From NCBI RefSeq assembly GCF_017352115.1, contig NZ_CP071448.1:1178001-1242000 (forward strand): a stretch of 64,000 nucleotides of DNA, written 5' to 3'. This DNA comes from Flavobacterium endoglycinae (GTDB lineage Bacteria > Bacteroidota > Bacteroidia > Flavobacteriales > Flavobacteriaceae). Both the position numbers and the translations under genes were made by a program. A model generated the notes under the pieces. The model was given only the letters and a program-made list of their open reading frames with translations, was not told the DNA's origin and ran no database searches. The stretch's first letter is position 1. Every line of letters starts with the position of its first letter. This document shows, piece by piece, positions 51,076-60,653 of this stretch.

Positions 51076-52155
51076 ATGGCACGTACAATTGCTGAAATTC
51101 AGAACGAAATTCTGACTGAAAAAGGGAGGCAGAGTTCTCTAAACAACCTAACAAACACCTCGCTAACAAGCATATGGAGATTGTGGGTAAATATCGTGGC
51201 TACTGCTATCTGGGTTCATGAAAAAATAGTCGAAAAAAATGCCTTAATATCAAGACCGCATACCTTAAACTGGTATCGCGAACAGGCTTTAAATTTTCAT
51301 TATGGTTCGCCTTTAACTCCAGACTCAAGTAACGGAATGTCATTGGTATGGAAAGATGGTTCGTATCAATTTGATACTTCAAACCTTTCTGAAACACAAA
51401 TCGAAGAATCAAAAATTATAAAACATTGTGCCGTAAGTGAAATTGATCTTGAAACAGTTCTTAATCCAGAAAAGAATGTGGAAGAAATTTTTTCTGATTA
51501 TTTCCACAATAAAGTCGGCGTTGTTTTTATTAAAGTAGCAACCCAAAAAGGGGATGTTATTTCTAGGATTGATGTTCCAAATGAACTTTTTGCTTTCAAG
51601 GAATACATCTCAAAAATAAAAGATGCTGGAAATCAAGTTTATATCACTTCAGATGATGGTGATATTTTAAAATTAAATCTTAATGTGTATGTAGATCCTT
51701 TAAGTATTTATGTCAATCCAAAAGACATTGAATATTACAAATTAAAGAGTTTAAACAGGCAATTAACTCCAGATGAGCAGGAAAAATTACAGCAATATCA
51801 ATCTGCTTTGGAAACTAATCCGCTAGATCCTGAAAACGGTGCTTTAATTTTAAATAGAAGCGTATTTCCTGTTCTGGATTCAATAAAAGATCATTTAAGA
51901 AACATTGAGTTCAACGGTGCCTTTGTTAAAACGTATTTAATTGATGCTATTCAAAAGGCAGAAGGTATTAAGATTCCAATATTGAATAAAGTCCAAACTT
52001 CAATGGCAAAAAATCCAAATGACAATGAAAACCCTGACATATTTGACGTTACATCAATAGAGTATTTTATTCCTAAAGCTGGATACTTTGATATGGATGC
52101 TCTTCAAATTGAAGTAAACTATATTCCTTATACATTCTACAGAGATAAACAATAG
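51076..52155 (+). CDS. Baseplate J-like protein
   Basis: A 359-residue wedge protein. The N-terminal helical part (MARTIAEIQNEILTEKGRQS...LWVNIVATAIWVHEKIV) and RPHTLNWYREQALNFHYG are typical of the Bacteroidetes J-like proteins. The VFIKVATQKGDVIS and VYITSDDGDILKLNLNVYVD strands and a C-terminal IEYFIPKAGYFDMDALQIEV then follow. Six copies around the hub would form the baseplate iris. It is followed by the I-like protein 15 nt downstream, as in P2. Confidence 0.82.
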   Translation: MARTIAEIQNEILTEKGRQSSLNNLTNTSLTSIWRLWVNIVATAIWVHEKIVEKNALISRPHTLNWYREQALNFHYGSPLTPDSSNGMSLVWKDGSYQFDTSNLSETQIEESKIIKHCAVSEIDLETVLNPEKNVEEIFSDYFHNKVGVVFIKVATQKGDVISRIDVPNELFAFKEYISKIKDAGNQVYITSDDGDILKLNLNVYVDPLSIYVNPKDIEYYKLKSLNRQLTPDEQEKLQQYQSALETNPLDPENGALILNRSVFPVLDSIKDHLRNIEFNGAFVKTYLIDAIQKAEGIKIPILNKVQTSMAKNPNDNENPDIFDVTSIEYFIPKAGYFDMDALQIEVNYIPYTFYRDKQ

Positions 52156-52170
52156 TCTAATACATTTACA

Positions 52171-52830
52171 ATGAACAAATACACCATTTTAAAATGGGAA
52201 AAGCTTTTGTTATGGCTTATTCCCCCTATTCTCAGGAAAAAAACTCATGTTGACTGGCTAGATGTTTTGCTTACCCCACTTCATTCTCTTTATGAAGACA
52301 TTCTTTATAAAATGCAGCATACTGGACAGGTAATATATTTGGAAAAAGTACTAAATGAAGCTTTTAACATCGTTACGGAATATAATCCAAATTTTAGTCT
52401 CGAACAAAAACGTCAGGAAGGCTTAATTTATATTGATGAATCCATTAAACCTTCATTACAATACTTATATCTTCATAAAGAATATTATGATCCGGATAAA
52501 ATATTGTCAGATGGAACCAAAAAACAGGGAGATTTAAGAATTCCATTATTTAAGATTTTCAAAAATAACGAGTATAAAAATAAGAGAAACCAACCTATTT
52601 ATTTAGCCCATCGCCAAGATTATACTAAAGTATCATATGCAAATTTCAGAGTATTTATTCCTAAAAATTTAATTTTAGACCAAACCATACCTGCTGAAAA
52701 AAATGGAAATTCTTCTACACAGCCAACAGAAGCAATTAACATTATTTCTACACAGTATCACAACCTCCTTAACTTCTACAAATTAGCAGGAAAAAGCTAT
52801 GAAAGTTATTGCTATTCTACAGAAGAATAA
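52171..52830 (+). CDS. Tail protein I-like baseplate component
   Basis: A 219-residue protein between J-like protein and fibre, where P2 gpI sits. Features are LLWLIPPILRKKTHVDWLDV, LYKMQHTGQVIYLEKVLNEA and RVFIPKNLILDQTIPAEK. It most likely completes the wedge and links J to the fibre. The family cannot be named with certainty. Confidence 0.65.
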   Translation: MNKYTILKWEKLLLWLIPPILRKKTHVDWLDVLLTPLHSLYEDILYKMQHTGQVIYLEKVLNEAFNIVTEYNPNFSLEQKRQEGLIYIDESIKPSLQYLYLHKEYYDPDKILSDGTKKQGDLRIPLFKIFKNNEYKNKRNQPIYLAHRQDYTKVSYANFRVFIPKNLILDQTIPAEKNGNSSTQPTEAINIISTQYHNLLNFYKLAGKSYESYCYSTEE

Positions 52831-52872
52831 ACTCATAAAAATTAAAACAACAGACCTTTAAATCAACATAAA

Positions 52873-54702
52873 ATGAAACAAGTAAATTTTAGTCATTCAG
52901 GAGGTTTCCCTCTCGAACAGGAAACTTTAGAAAGGCTTCAAACCGCTTACAGATCTGAATTGTACGAAGCCATAAAAGCTCATTTCAGTATTGAACTAGA
53001 TAAAAATTATATTATAACTCATGCCACAGCTGGAACAAAAGGATGGGTAATTATTAATAGAGATGAAAATAATTTACAGCTTCCAGGAATTTTATATCCA
53101 ATTGCCGAAGGTTTAAATACAGGCTATTTAAAAACCACTAGAATAGGAACCAATTTAGTATATGGAACAGGTGTATCTCAAACTGCTTATTTTGATTATG
53201 AAGCGAAATACATAAGCTCATCTGATTATTCAAATCGCCCAACCAATTCTCAAAATAATGATGCTTTAACGGTTAACTATTACAACTTACAAAGCTTTAG
53301 AACTATAAAAGATATTAAATCTATTGAATCCAATATAGATTTAATCAATCAGTCTTATCTTCCATTAAATGGATCAAAAGCTATGCAAGGAGATTTGAAT
53401 TTGGGAATTTATCAGTTATCTAAATTAGACACAAAAGAGAATAATACTGCTAATGTGCGATCTGCTGAATTCAAATTAGGATCTGCAAATAAAAGAGGAT
53501 TACGTCATTCTGGTGATTACCTTGGAAGAGCTTTAGTTGACAACAGTACTTCTTCAGAAACAAATCTTAGCCTAAATTACAATGCCGATTGGGACAATAC
53601 TTACATTGGAGGTAAAGTATATTTAAATAATTTAAATACAACTACTTCTAATGGTACTCTGCTAGTTTTAGACAATCAAAATCAGATTAATAAAAACAAT
53701 ACCTTAATCAATTCATTAATTAATCGTATTACCGATTTAGAAAACAGACCCGCCTCAACGGTTCCTATTGGAATGATTGCTCTTTGGGGTAAACCAGCAC
53801 CATTTCCTGAAGGCTGGGAAGAATATATCCCATTAAGAGGAAGGATGCCTGTAGGTTTAGATACAGGTGATTCTTCATTTTCAACACTTAATGCTGTTGG
53901 AGGAGCCAAAAACAAGAAATTAACAATCGATGAGCTTCCAAAAGTAAGCCCCGTAAACGGAACCATATTAAAAAAAGGAGGAGCTTGGGGAAGTGACAAA
54001 GGATTAACTATAGGAGATTATGCTAACGGAGATTATGCTCCAGGAGAATTAATAAAACCTTTTGGCGGTGATCAAGAATTTAGTTTAATGAACCCCTACA
54101 GAATTGTTCATTTTATAGAGTATACAGGAAATCCAACCGACACAACACCGCCTACAAGCCCAAATAATTTAACTGTTTCAAACATTGGCACAACTTCGTT
54201 AACTTTAAATTGGACAGCAGCAACTGATAATGTTGGTGTTACTAATTATCTAGTTTATAAAGACAATAGTAATATTCCCTTAATTGAATTGGGAAAAGAT
54301 ATTCTAACGTATTATGTTACTGGCTTAGCAAGTAATACAACTTATAGCTTCCAAGTAAAAGCAAAAGATGCTAGAGGAAATCTATCTACTCCCGCAACAA
54401 AAAATGCGACCACAAATGCATCTCCTGCCAATCCAACGGTGCCAACATTACAACATGCTTATTATGGGGGAGAAAACATGATACTCCAATGGCCAAATTA
54501 TATTGACGAAGGTCCAATAACTTACGAATTATATCGTAGTATAAATGGTGGAGGCTCTATGCTTCTAAAAACATCAACGGATACTTTTTACTATGATAAT
54601 TTATCAAATGGGGTAACATATTCATACCAAATAAGAATTAATTCAAATGGATATATATCTCCATATAGTAATACTGTCACAGTAACAGGTACATCTTCAT
54701 AA
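52873..54702 (+). CDS. Tail fibre 4: collar domain plus two C-terminal Fn3 domains
   Basis: A 609-residue fibre encoded in the baseplate operon and unrelated at its N-terminus to fibres 1-3. Residues 1-100 (LEQETLERLQTAYRSELYEA) form the baseplate-attachment part. A beta-rich shaft follows with LPLNGSKAMQGDLNLGIYQL (about 160-180). A phage tail collar domain (about 296-425) has PIGMIALWGKPAPFPEGWEE, GRMPVGLDTGD and FSLMNPYRIVHFIEYTG. Two fibronectin-III domains (about 428-515 and 520-605; PTSPNNLTVSNIGTTSLTLNW) end the protein. Collar domains usually end a fibre, so the Fn3 pair is displayed beyond it and may bind a surface. As part of the core baseplate operon, it is likely the fixed short fibre. 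Confidence 0.85.
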   Translation: MKQVNFSHSGGFPLEQETLERLQTAYRSELYEAIKAHFSIELDKNYIITHATAGTKGWVIINRDENNLQLPGILYPIAEGLNTGYLKTTRIGTNLVYGTGVSQTAYFDYEAKYISSSDYSNRPTNSQNNDALTVNYYNLQSFRTIKDIKSIESNIDLINQSYLPLNGSKAMQGDLNLGIYQLSKLDTKENNTANVRSAEFKLGSANKRGLRHSGDYLGRALVDNSTSSETNLSLNYNADWDNTYIGGKVYLNNLNTTTSNGTLLVLDNQNQINKNNTLINSLINRITDLENRPASTVPIGMIALWGKPAPFPEGWEEYIPLRGRMPVGLDTGDSSFSTLNAVGGAKNKKLTIDELPKVSPVNGTILKKGGAWGSDKGLTIGDYANGDYAPGELIKPFGGDQEFSLMNPYRIVHFIEYTGNPTDTTPPTSPNNLTVSNIGTTSLTLNWTAATDNVGVTNYLVYKDNSNIPLIELGKDILTYYVTGLASNTTYSFQVKAKDARGNLSTPATKNATTNASPANPTVPTLQHAYYGGENMILQWPNYIDEGPITYELYRSINGGGSMLLKTSTDTFYYDNLSNGVTYSYQIRINSNGYISPYSNTVTVTGTSS

Positions 54703-54717
54703 AAACTAGTTAATGAT

Positions 54718-54743
54718 CTTTTGGGACATAAAGTCCCAAAGGA
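54718..54743 (+). other. Hairpin between fibre 4 and holin genes
   Basis: CTTTTGGGAC-ATAAA-GTCCCAAAGG, an 8-bp core stem, is not followed by a T run. It may modulate holin translation or mRNA stability rather than terminate. Confidence 0.45.
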
Positions 54744-54784
54744 TTATTTACCCCCTTCAAACAAATTTTCAAAAACAAAAAATC

Positions 54785-55252
54785 ATGCAAAAAATTTCAG
54801 AATATACAGACCAATTAAAATTACTGCTGTATGTAATTTTTATGTATTTAGAAATGGATACAGGAATAGTTAAAGTACTATTTTATTTAATGATAATGGA
54901 TACCTTTTTAGGTGTTACCAAAACCATTGTCCTAAACAATCATTTCACTTTTAAAAAATTAGCTGTAGGATTTGTATCTAAATTAGCTGTATTGCTAATT
55001 CCAACCGCTTTAGCCCTTATGAGCAAAGGTTTAAATTACAACTTCAACTGGTTTGTAACTGTTGTAATGGATTTACTTATTGTTAGTGACGGAATTTCAA
55101 TAATAAGCAACATTATTGCTATAAAAACAAGAAAAGAAGTTGAAAACTTTGATGCCATGACATTGATACTTAAATCAATTCGAAATCGTCTTATTCAAAT
55201 TTTTAAAAAACTCCTTATTACAATTGATCCTAAATTTCATGTAGAAAAGTAA
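54785..55252 (+). CDS. Phage holin family protein
   Basis: A 155-residue membrane protein from the ATG at 54785 (an upstream in-frame ATG at 54713 would translate the hairpin and is less likely). It has several hydrophobic segments (LLLYVIFMYLEMDTGIVKVLFYLMIMDTFLGV; KLAVLLIPTALALMSKGL; FVTVVMDLLIVSDGISIISNI) in the pattern of the toxin-secretion/phage-lysis holin group (Bacteriophage_holin_4). Last gene of the tail locus. With the M15 endolysin it indicates release of particles by cell lysis. Confidence 0.8.
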   Translation: MQKISEYTDQLKLLLYVIFMYLEMDTGIVKVLFYLMIMDTFLGVTKTIVLNNHFTFKKLAVGFVSKLAVLLIPTALALMSKGLNYNFNWFVTVVMDLLIVSDGISIISNIIAIKTRKEVENFDAMTLILKSIRNRLIQIFKKLLITIDPKFHVEK

Positions 55253-55378
55253 TTCATAGAATTATATCACTTTGAAACTCAATATAAAATTAAAATGAAT
55301 ACACAAACATTAACATTCCCAAACCAATTCTAACCAAAAAACAATTAAATTTGGAGACCTTAAATCACCAATTTAATT

Positions 55379-57724
55379 ATGAATTCAAAAAGAAATTCGT
55401 TCTACTTACCCGCCCTATTTTTGATGCTATTTTTTACATCAATTTCATATTCACAAACTTCAACTGCTAAAACGGAAAACCGAGGCAAACTATTTGAAGA
55501 AACTACAACCGACAGCGATTATCTTATCGCTATTGAAAAAGCCGGAGAAGTTCTTGAATCAGCTGGACATGATATCGATTTTGAAGGAAGTACTTTTCAT
55601 CTTTTTGGAGAAATTAAAAGAACCGAAAGCAAACTTGATCTGATTCTGGCAAGTTTAAAAGGTGCCAATCCAAACGTGCGTAACCAGCAAATGTACCGCA
55701 TTGTTTTAAAGGAAATCGAACAAGAATTAAATGAGCAAAACGATGCCATCAATTCCCGAAATCAGAATCTTGAAAAAATCAAAAGCAGAATAATAGATCT
55801 GCGAAAAGACAAAACTTTATTCACGCTGATTAAAGATACTATTCGCAAAAAACAGTTTAAAACTGAATTAGCGAATCTTAAAAAAACGTATTTAAGAACC
55901 GACAGTCTGATGACCAAAAATCAGGGAATCCTAAATGATAAAAAACGATTAACTGTCGAGCATAAAATTGCGGTTTCAAATGCACTTTCGACAGTAGAAA
56001 CCAAACTCGAAAAATCAGGAATCAGTATTCTTAAAAAGGAATATCCTTCTTTATGGAGCACCGATTCTACTGCAAAAAAAGAAGCAACACAAACTATCAA
56101 ATCAAAAATTATTATTGAGGAAAATGTTGCCGCTTATTATTTAAGCTACAAATCCGGAGCATTAATTACGCTTTGTTTCTTTTTGGGACTTTTGGCTTGG
56201 TACATTTCTCGAAACTTAAAATACTTAAAAACAAACGGCTACGCAGAAAATCTTTCTCTTTTTAATTTTAAATATTTAAACCGAGGAGTTATTTTACCTG
56301 TCGTTACAATAGGTTTAAATATTGCTACAGTAAGCAATTTATATGCTCCTGCTCTATTCTTAGAATTGTTACAATTGGCTTTGTTGGCAGTTTTGATAGT
56401 TTTATTTAAAAAAGATTGGTCAGGCGTTTCAATGCGAAACTGGCTTTTGCTTTCTGGTTTATTTTTTGCCCTTTGTTTCCTGGATTTATTTATTGGTGTT
56501 GGATTATTACAGCGTTGTTCATTCATTATCATCAATATCCTTGGAATACGATATGGATTAGTTCAGATTAAAAGTCTAAAAGATCAATTGTATATCAAAG
56601 CGTTCTTTAAATGGGCCAGCATCATTTTTATCGGATTAAATGGTTTATCGATTTTGTACAATCTTTTCGGAAGAGTTTCTCTTTCCAATATGCTGACACT
56701 AACTGCTTTTATTTCTCTTACACAAATTGTGGCGTTAAGCGTTCTTTTGAAAATCATTTTAGAAATAATCCTTTTACAGATTTACACTACGAGAATAAAA
56801 CGAGGAATTGAAAAAATATTCGATTACGAAAGTTTATCAGATACCTTAAAAAGACCTTTTATCATAGTAATCAGTTATATGTGGCTGGTTGTAATTGCAT
56901 CAAATTTAAATATTTGGGAATCATTACGAGATTCGCTGGCTTCTTTATTAAGTCGCCCAAACACAATTGGAAGCATCACTTTTACTTTAGGAAATATTGT
57001 TCTGTTTTTTATTATTGTATGGATTGCGCATCTATTACAAAAATATGTCGCTTACTTTTTTGGAGAAATCGAAGACGAAAATGAAGAGAATATCAACAAA
57101 AGACAACATTCTAAATTACTTATAACAAGACTTATTGTTTTAATCGTTGGATATCTTTTAGCCGTTGCCGCTTCTGGAATGCCTTTAGACAAATTAAGTA
57201 TTCTTTTAGGAGCTTTAGGTGTCGGTGTTGGACTTGGACTTCAGAATGTCGTTAATAATTTCGTTTCGGGTATTATTTTAATTTTTGATAAACCGATTCA
57301 AATTGGAGACGTTATCGATATTAGTTCAGAATCTGGACGAGTAAAATCGATGGGATTACGTACCACAAAAATCAACGCTCCAAACGGTGCCGAAATCATT
57401 ATTCCGAATGGTAATTTATTATCTCAGAATATCACCAACTGGACGTATACTGATAATTTCAAATTAGTAGATATTTCTATAGAAATTAGCGGCGATGCAA
57501 CTCCAGAAGATATAAATGCAACCATACTAACCGCTCTTGAAAGTCTGCCTTTGGTAAATAATACCAGAACACCACAGATTTATTACAACTCAATTTCAGA
57601 TAATAAATTTAAACTGCAAATCAAATTCTGGTGCAGTATTTACAGAACCGAAGAAACAATCAGCACAGCCAAACAAGTTCTGTTCAGCAATTTTAAAGCT
57701 AAAGGGTTGACTTTTTTGACTTAA
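55379..57724 (+). CDS. MscS family mechanosensitive channel, large type
   Basis: A 781-residue inner-membrane protein. After the signal peptide (..FTSISYSQT) a long helical periplasmic domain extends to about 255. About eight further membrane helices follow (about 255-560), then the MscS core. Its pore helix has GALGVGVGLGLQNVVNNFVS (about 612-631), followed by the beta-domain start LIFDKPIQIGDVIDISSESG and an alpha/beta C-terminus. Such MscK/YnaI-like channels release solutes under low osmotic shock. It has its own terminator and does not seem part of the tail locus. Confidence 0.92.
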   Translation: MNSKRNSFYLPALFLMLFFTSISYSQTSTAKTENRGKLFEETTTDSDYLIAIEKAGEVLESAGHDIDFEGSTFHLFGEIKRTESKLDLILASLKGANPNVRNQQMYRIVLKEIEQELNEQNDAINSRNQNLEKIKSRIIDLRKDKTLFTLIKDTIRKKQFKTELANLKKTYLRTDSLMTKNQGILNDKKRLTVEHKIAVSNALSTVETKLEKSGISILKKEYPSLWSTDSTAKKEATQTIKSKIIIEENVAAYYLSYKSGALITLCFFLGLLAWYISRNLKYLKTNGYAENLSLFNFKYLNRGVILPVVTIGLNIATVSNLYAPALFLELLQLALLAVLIVLFKKDWSGVSMRNWLLLSGLFFALCFLDLFIGVGLLQRCSFIIINILGIRYGLVQIKSLKDQLYIKAFFKWASIIFIGLNGLSILYNLFGRVSLSNMLTLTAFISLTQIVALSVLLKIILEIILLQIYTTRIKRGIEKIFDYESLSDTLKRPFIIVISYMWLVVIASNLNIWESLRDSLASLLSRPNTIGSITFTLGNIVLFFIIVWIAHLLQKYVAYFFGEIEDENEENINKRQHSKLLITRLIVLIVGYLLAVAASGMPLDKLSILLGALGVGVGLGLQNVVNNFVSGIILIFDKPIQIGDVIDISSESGRVKSMGLRTTKINAPNGAEIIIPNGNLLSQNITNWTYTDNFKLVDISIEISGDATPEDINATILTALESLPLVNNTRTPQIYYNSISDNKFKLQIKFWCSIYRTEETISTAKQVLFSNFKAKGLTFLT

Positions 57725-57777
57725 AATCTGTTATTGCATTTTATTCTTTTAATATTTGTGTTTAACATATACCTAAT

Positions 57778-57819
57778 AAAAAAGGTTTGAATGTAAATTC
57801 TTAGATTCAAACCTTTTTT
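57778..57819 (+). terminator. Rho-independent terminator after the MscS gene
   Basis: A 15-bp perfect stem AAAAAAGGTTTGAAT / ATTCAAACCTTTTTT with an 12-nt loop, 53 nt after the stop codon. Confidence 0.88.
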
Positions 57820-57945
57820 ATTATTTTCTACAAATTATTTTCCATTCAATAACTTCTCAAACAAACAAATTCAAATTATTCACAGCTTTGCAAACATAAA
57901 CGAAACTCTCACGCCAGCTATAACTTAAAAAATTAAGGAAAAGAA

Positions 57946-58341
57946 ATGAATAAGTTATTTACATTAGTCCTATTAGCTTTCAGCGCTTTCGCCTGTAACA
58001 AAACGAAAGAAACAAGCATTCATAAAATAATGATACATTCAGTAAATCTATATATTGATACAAGTTCTGATGTTAGCTGTCAAGATTTCAATTTAACTTT
58101 TGGCAATCATGTTAAAGATAAATCAATAGAAGACAAAGCTATTTTAACAGAGTTTGAAAATCTCTTAAAAGAGACCCAAAAAATTAAAAAAAATAAGTCT
58201 GTAGATGTAAGAAGAAAAATTGTCATTTATTACAAAGACAAAACAGTAGATGCTTTATGCGCTGGCAGATTTAATATTTTAATTAATAATCAATTATTAG
58301 AAGAAAATACAGATCTATTAAATTTTGTACATGATTTGTAA
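57946..58341 (+). CDS. Small lipoprotein of unknown function
   Basis: A 131-residue lipoprotein (lipobox SAFAC, then NKTKETS). Mature part short and beta/alpha, with a Cys pair (DVSCQDFN and DALCAGRFN) that may form a disulphide. No family recognised. A single-gene unit with its own terminator. Confidence 0.65.
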   Translation: MNKLFTLVLLAFSAFACNKTKETSIHKIMIHSVNLYIDTSSDVSCQDFNLTFGNHVKDKSIEDKAILTEFENLLKETQKIKKNKSVDVRRKIVIYYKDKTVDALCAGRFNILINNQLLEENTDLLNFVHDL

Positions 58342-58356
58342 AAAATCTTTTATCTC

Positions 58357-58386
58357 AAAAAAAGAGACCTTTGGTCTCTTTTTTTT
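58357..58386. terminator. Bidirectional hairpin terminator
   Basis: AAAAAAAGAGACC-TTT-GGTCTCTTTTTTTT between the small lipoprotein gene and the convergent peptidase gene; A and T runs flank the stem on both sides. Confidence 0.88.
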
Positions 58387-58443
58387 GTTCTGCCTTAGAA
58401 AACTATTTCCCATTAAGCTGTTTTTCCAAATAACCAATTTTTT

Positions 58444-59415
58444 CTAATCCTGCTTTATAAAAACCAATTCCTCATTATAATTCGCAATACTCACTAAAGC
58501 ATTATAAATATATTTCGATACCAAAGCACCACCTTCAAAATTAATTAAATCAATATCATCTTCTGGTGTGTGATACTGCGGATGTCCGCCTGTGTGGAAA
58601 CCAATTGCAGAAATTCCAGCTTTATAAAAAGTAACGTGATCCGAACCGCCAACATCGCCTGCGAATACCACTGGATTTAGTCCGCTGTTTTGTCCTAGGT
58701 TTTTCATGAGTTCTGCTCCGTTTGGGAAAGTTCCCGCTCCACCCATATAGATTTGTTTTTCGGCGTTTAATCTTCCCACCATATCCATGTTGAGCATTAC
58801 TTTTATGTTTTCTTTTTTTACTGGAAGATGGTTCACAAAATATTTAGATCCTAATAAACCTTCTTCTTCTCCACTGAAAGAAACAAAAATAATACTCCGT
58901 TTGGGCTTCACTTTCAGTTTAGAAACTTCTTCAACAATACACAACAATGCCGAAACGCCCGAAGCATTATCATCGGCTCCGTTATGAATCGCCACAGTAT
59001 CTTTTTTCTTGCTCCCCGATCCTATTCCGCCCCAACCCCAATGGTCATAATGTGCGCCAATTACAATGAATTCATTTTTGAGTTTTTCATCAGAACCTTC
59101 TATAAATCCGAAAACATTTTGGGTCGCAACACTATCGGATTTCATTTTGTTAATTCCTTCTTTTACAAATACTTTAAAAGGCTGATAATAACTCTCGCCA
59201 AATTGCTGTAAACGGTATTTTTTAAAATGCTTTTTGATATAAGCTGCCGCCTTGTTATTCCCTTTTGTTCCCACAAAACGTCCTTCTAACTTATCAGACG
59301 AAAGGTATTTATCGTGTTTGTAAAAAGTCAGTGCTAGGGTATTTTTTTGAGCATTTAAAACTGTACTCAAAAAAAACAGACATAAAACAATACTGATTTT
59401 CGGTAAAAATTTCAT
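58444..59415 (-). CDS. M28 family aminopeptidase
   Basis: A 323-residue secreted metallopeptidase (signal peptide ..FFLSTVLNAQK). The zinc-binding residues are all visible: His in IGAHYDHWGWGG, Asp in HNGADDNASG, the Glu pair in FSGEEEGLLGS, Asp in NMDMVGRL and His in PQYHTPEDD. Single-domain M28 aminopeptidase, likely periplasmic. It is 104 nt after the BNR-repeat gene on the same strand and could be part of the second SusCD locus, which would then concern peptides or glycopeptides. Confidence 0.93.
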   Translation of the reverse strand: MKFLPKISIVLCLFFLSTVLNAQKNTLALTFYKHDKYLSSDKLEGRFVGTKGNNKAAAYIKKHFKKYRLQQFGESYYQPFKVFVKEGINKMKSDSVATQNVFGFIEGSDEKLKNEFIVIGAHYDHWGWGGIGSGSKKKDTVAIHNGADDNASGVSALLCIVEEVSKLKVKPKRSIIFVSFSGEEEGLLGSKYFVNHLPVKKENIKVMLNMDMVGRLNAEKQIYMGGAGTFPNGAELMKNLGQNSGLNPVVFAGDVGGSDHVTFYKAGISAIGFHTGGHPQYHTPEDDIDLINFEGGALVSKYIYNALVSIANYNEELVFIKQD

Positions 59416-59519
59416 AATTCTTTATCTAAAGGATTAAACACGGTTCGAACTAATTCGCTTTTTGCAAATAAAACGAATCCTTAAAATCTGTGAGACAATG
59501 TTTTTGCATAATTCTATTT

Positions 59520-60569
59520 TTATTTTAAATCGAATGTGGTGTGCTTGATAAACTTTCTATCATAGGTGTACAAAACATGTATTTTTTTATCGGAAGTTTG
59601 AATAATTGCCGGATAACTGAATTCTCCTTCTTTTTGATTTTCAAGATCAAATAACTTTTTCCAGTTTACACCGTCTTTAGAATATTCTACATCGAGAACG
59701 TTTCTTCCGTTAAACCAGTCTTTTCCCATCTTTAATGGATTATTTACCAATAAAAATGATTTATTCGATAAAGTTACCGCATCGACTCCTGAATTTGAAT
59801 TTACAACATTAATGCTATCCGTTTTCTGCCATGTTTTTCCATTATCTTCAGACCATGATGAAATCAATTTGTTATGTCGGCTTCGGGATAAAATCTGGAT
59901 TTCTTTATCAGAATGAACTAAAAATGTGGGCTGGATAATGTCGAAATTTTTCTTGTCGTTGATATCGGTAATCGTCCAGCTGTCGCTGGTTTCATTATAC
60001 GTTTCAATAAAAACTCTCCATTTGTTATCATCGATACTTTCGGTACTGCTTCCGCATAAAATAATTCCAGAAGAAGTTTCGATTGGCTTGTTTCGGATGG
60101 GGCCTAAAATTCCTTTTGGAAGATATTTTGATTCACTCCACGTATTTCCGTTGTCTTTAGAAACGATCATCGCACCAAACCATTCTCTTGGATTTTTTCC
60201 AACTTTATAAAACAAATATAAATTTTGTGCTTTACTTTTAAACAAAACCGGATTCCAGCATGGCAGTGTATCGCCGTCTTTTACTAAAGGTTTGATAAGT
60301 TCTTTTGGTGCCGACCATTTTTTGTCTTTATACGAAGAAACATAAATCCCAACATCTTTTGCGCCTTCGTATTTACCACCAAACCAGGCTGCCATGATAT
60401 TATTGGGGTCCAATTCGACTAATGTTGAGGCGTGGCTTGCTGCCGTAACGGGTTTTTCGGCTATGTAATTTTGTGTGATATTAACGGCCTGCATTTCTTT
60501 TTTTACTGATTTACAGGAAAACAAAACAGCAGTCAAAATAAAAGCCGATACATATTTTTTTACATTCAT
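59520..60569 (-). CDS. BNR-repeat, sialidase-like lipoprotein
   Basis: A 349-residue lipoprotein (lipobox AVLFSC, then KSVKKE). It has the six-bladed-propeller pattern of BNR/Asp-box proteins: SKDNGNTWSESK, SEDNGKTWQKTD and SKDGVNWKKL. The N-terminal ASTLVELDPNNIMAAWFGGK YEG segment is typical of the BNR_2 group, often annotated as exo-alpha-sialidase. The Arg triad of true sialidases cannot be confirmed, so activity is open. It follows SusD by 84 nt across a hairpin. Confidence 0.75.
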   Translation of the reverse strand: MNVKKYVSAFILTAVLFSCKSVKKEMQAVNITQNYIAEKPVTAASHASTLVELDPNNIMAAWFGGKYEGAKDVGIYVSSYKDKKWSAPKELIKPLVKDGDTLPCWNPVLFKSKAQNLYLFYKVGKNPREWFGAMIVSKDNGNTWSESKYLPKGILGPIRNKPIETSSGIILCGSSTESIDDNKWRVFIETYNETSDSWTITDINDKKNFDIIQPTFLVHSDKEIQILSRSRHNKLISSWSEDNGKTWQKTDSINVVNSNSGVDAVTLSNKSFLLVNNPLKMGKDWFNGRNVLDVEYSKDGVNWKKLFDLENQKEGEFSYPAIIQTSDKKIHVLYTYDRKFIKHTTFDLK

Positions 60570-60587
60570 AATCTGATTTTTATGTAA

Positions 60588-60618
60588 AAGAAAAGGAGAG
60601 TTACCTCTCCTTTTGCTT
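60588..60618 (-). terminator. Hairpin after SusD, possible attenuator
   Basis: A 10-bp perfect stem AAAAGGAGAG / CTCTCCTTTT with a 4-nt loop between the SusD stop and the BNR gene start; on the minus strand it is followed by CTTTTAC. It may lower expression of the genes after SusD. Confidence 0.65.
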
Positions 60619-60653
60619 ATTATAAGTAACGAATCTCGTTTTCTTTACTTGTA

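Noticed and set aside
54713..54784. Upstream ATG for the holin gene
   Set aside because: Would translate through the GGGAC/GTCCC hairpin and add 24 residues without holin character; the ATG at 54785 is preferred.
21911..55252. Type VI secretion system (subtype iii) instead of tailocin
   Set aside because: No TssB/TssC pair, ClpV-type ATPase or membrane complex is visible, and the presence of holin, endolysin, fibres and an S24 repressor favours a lysis-released particle. An eCIS with Afp15-type ATPase is also not supported within the window.
21911..55252. Complete prophage
   Set aside because: No integrase, terminase, portal, capsid, replication genes or att-like direct repeats at the ends were found.
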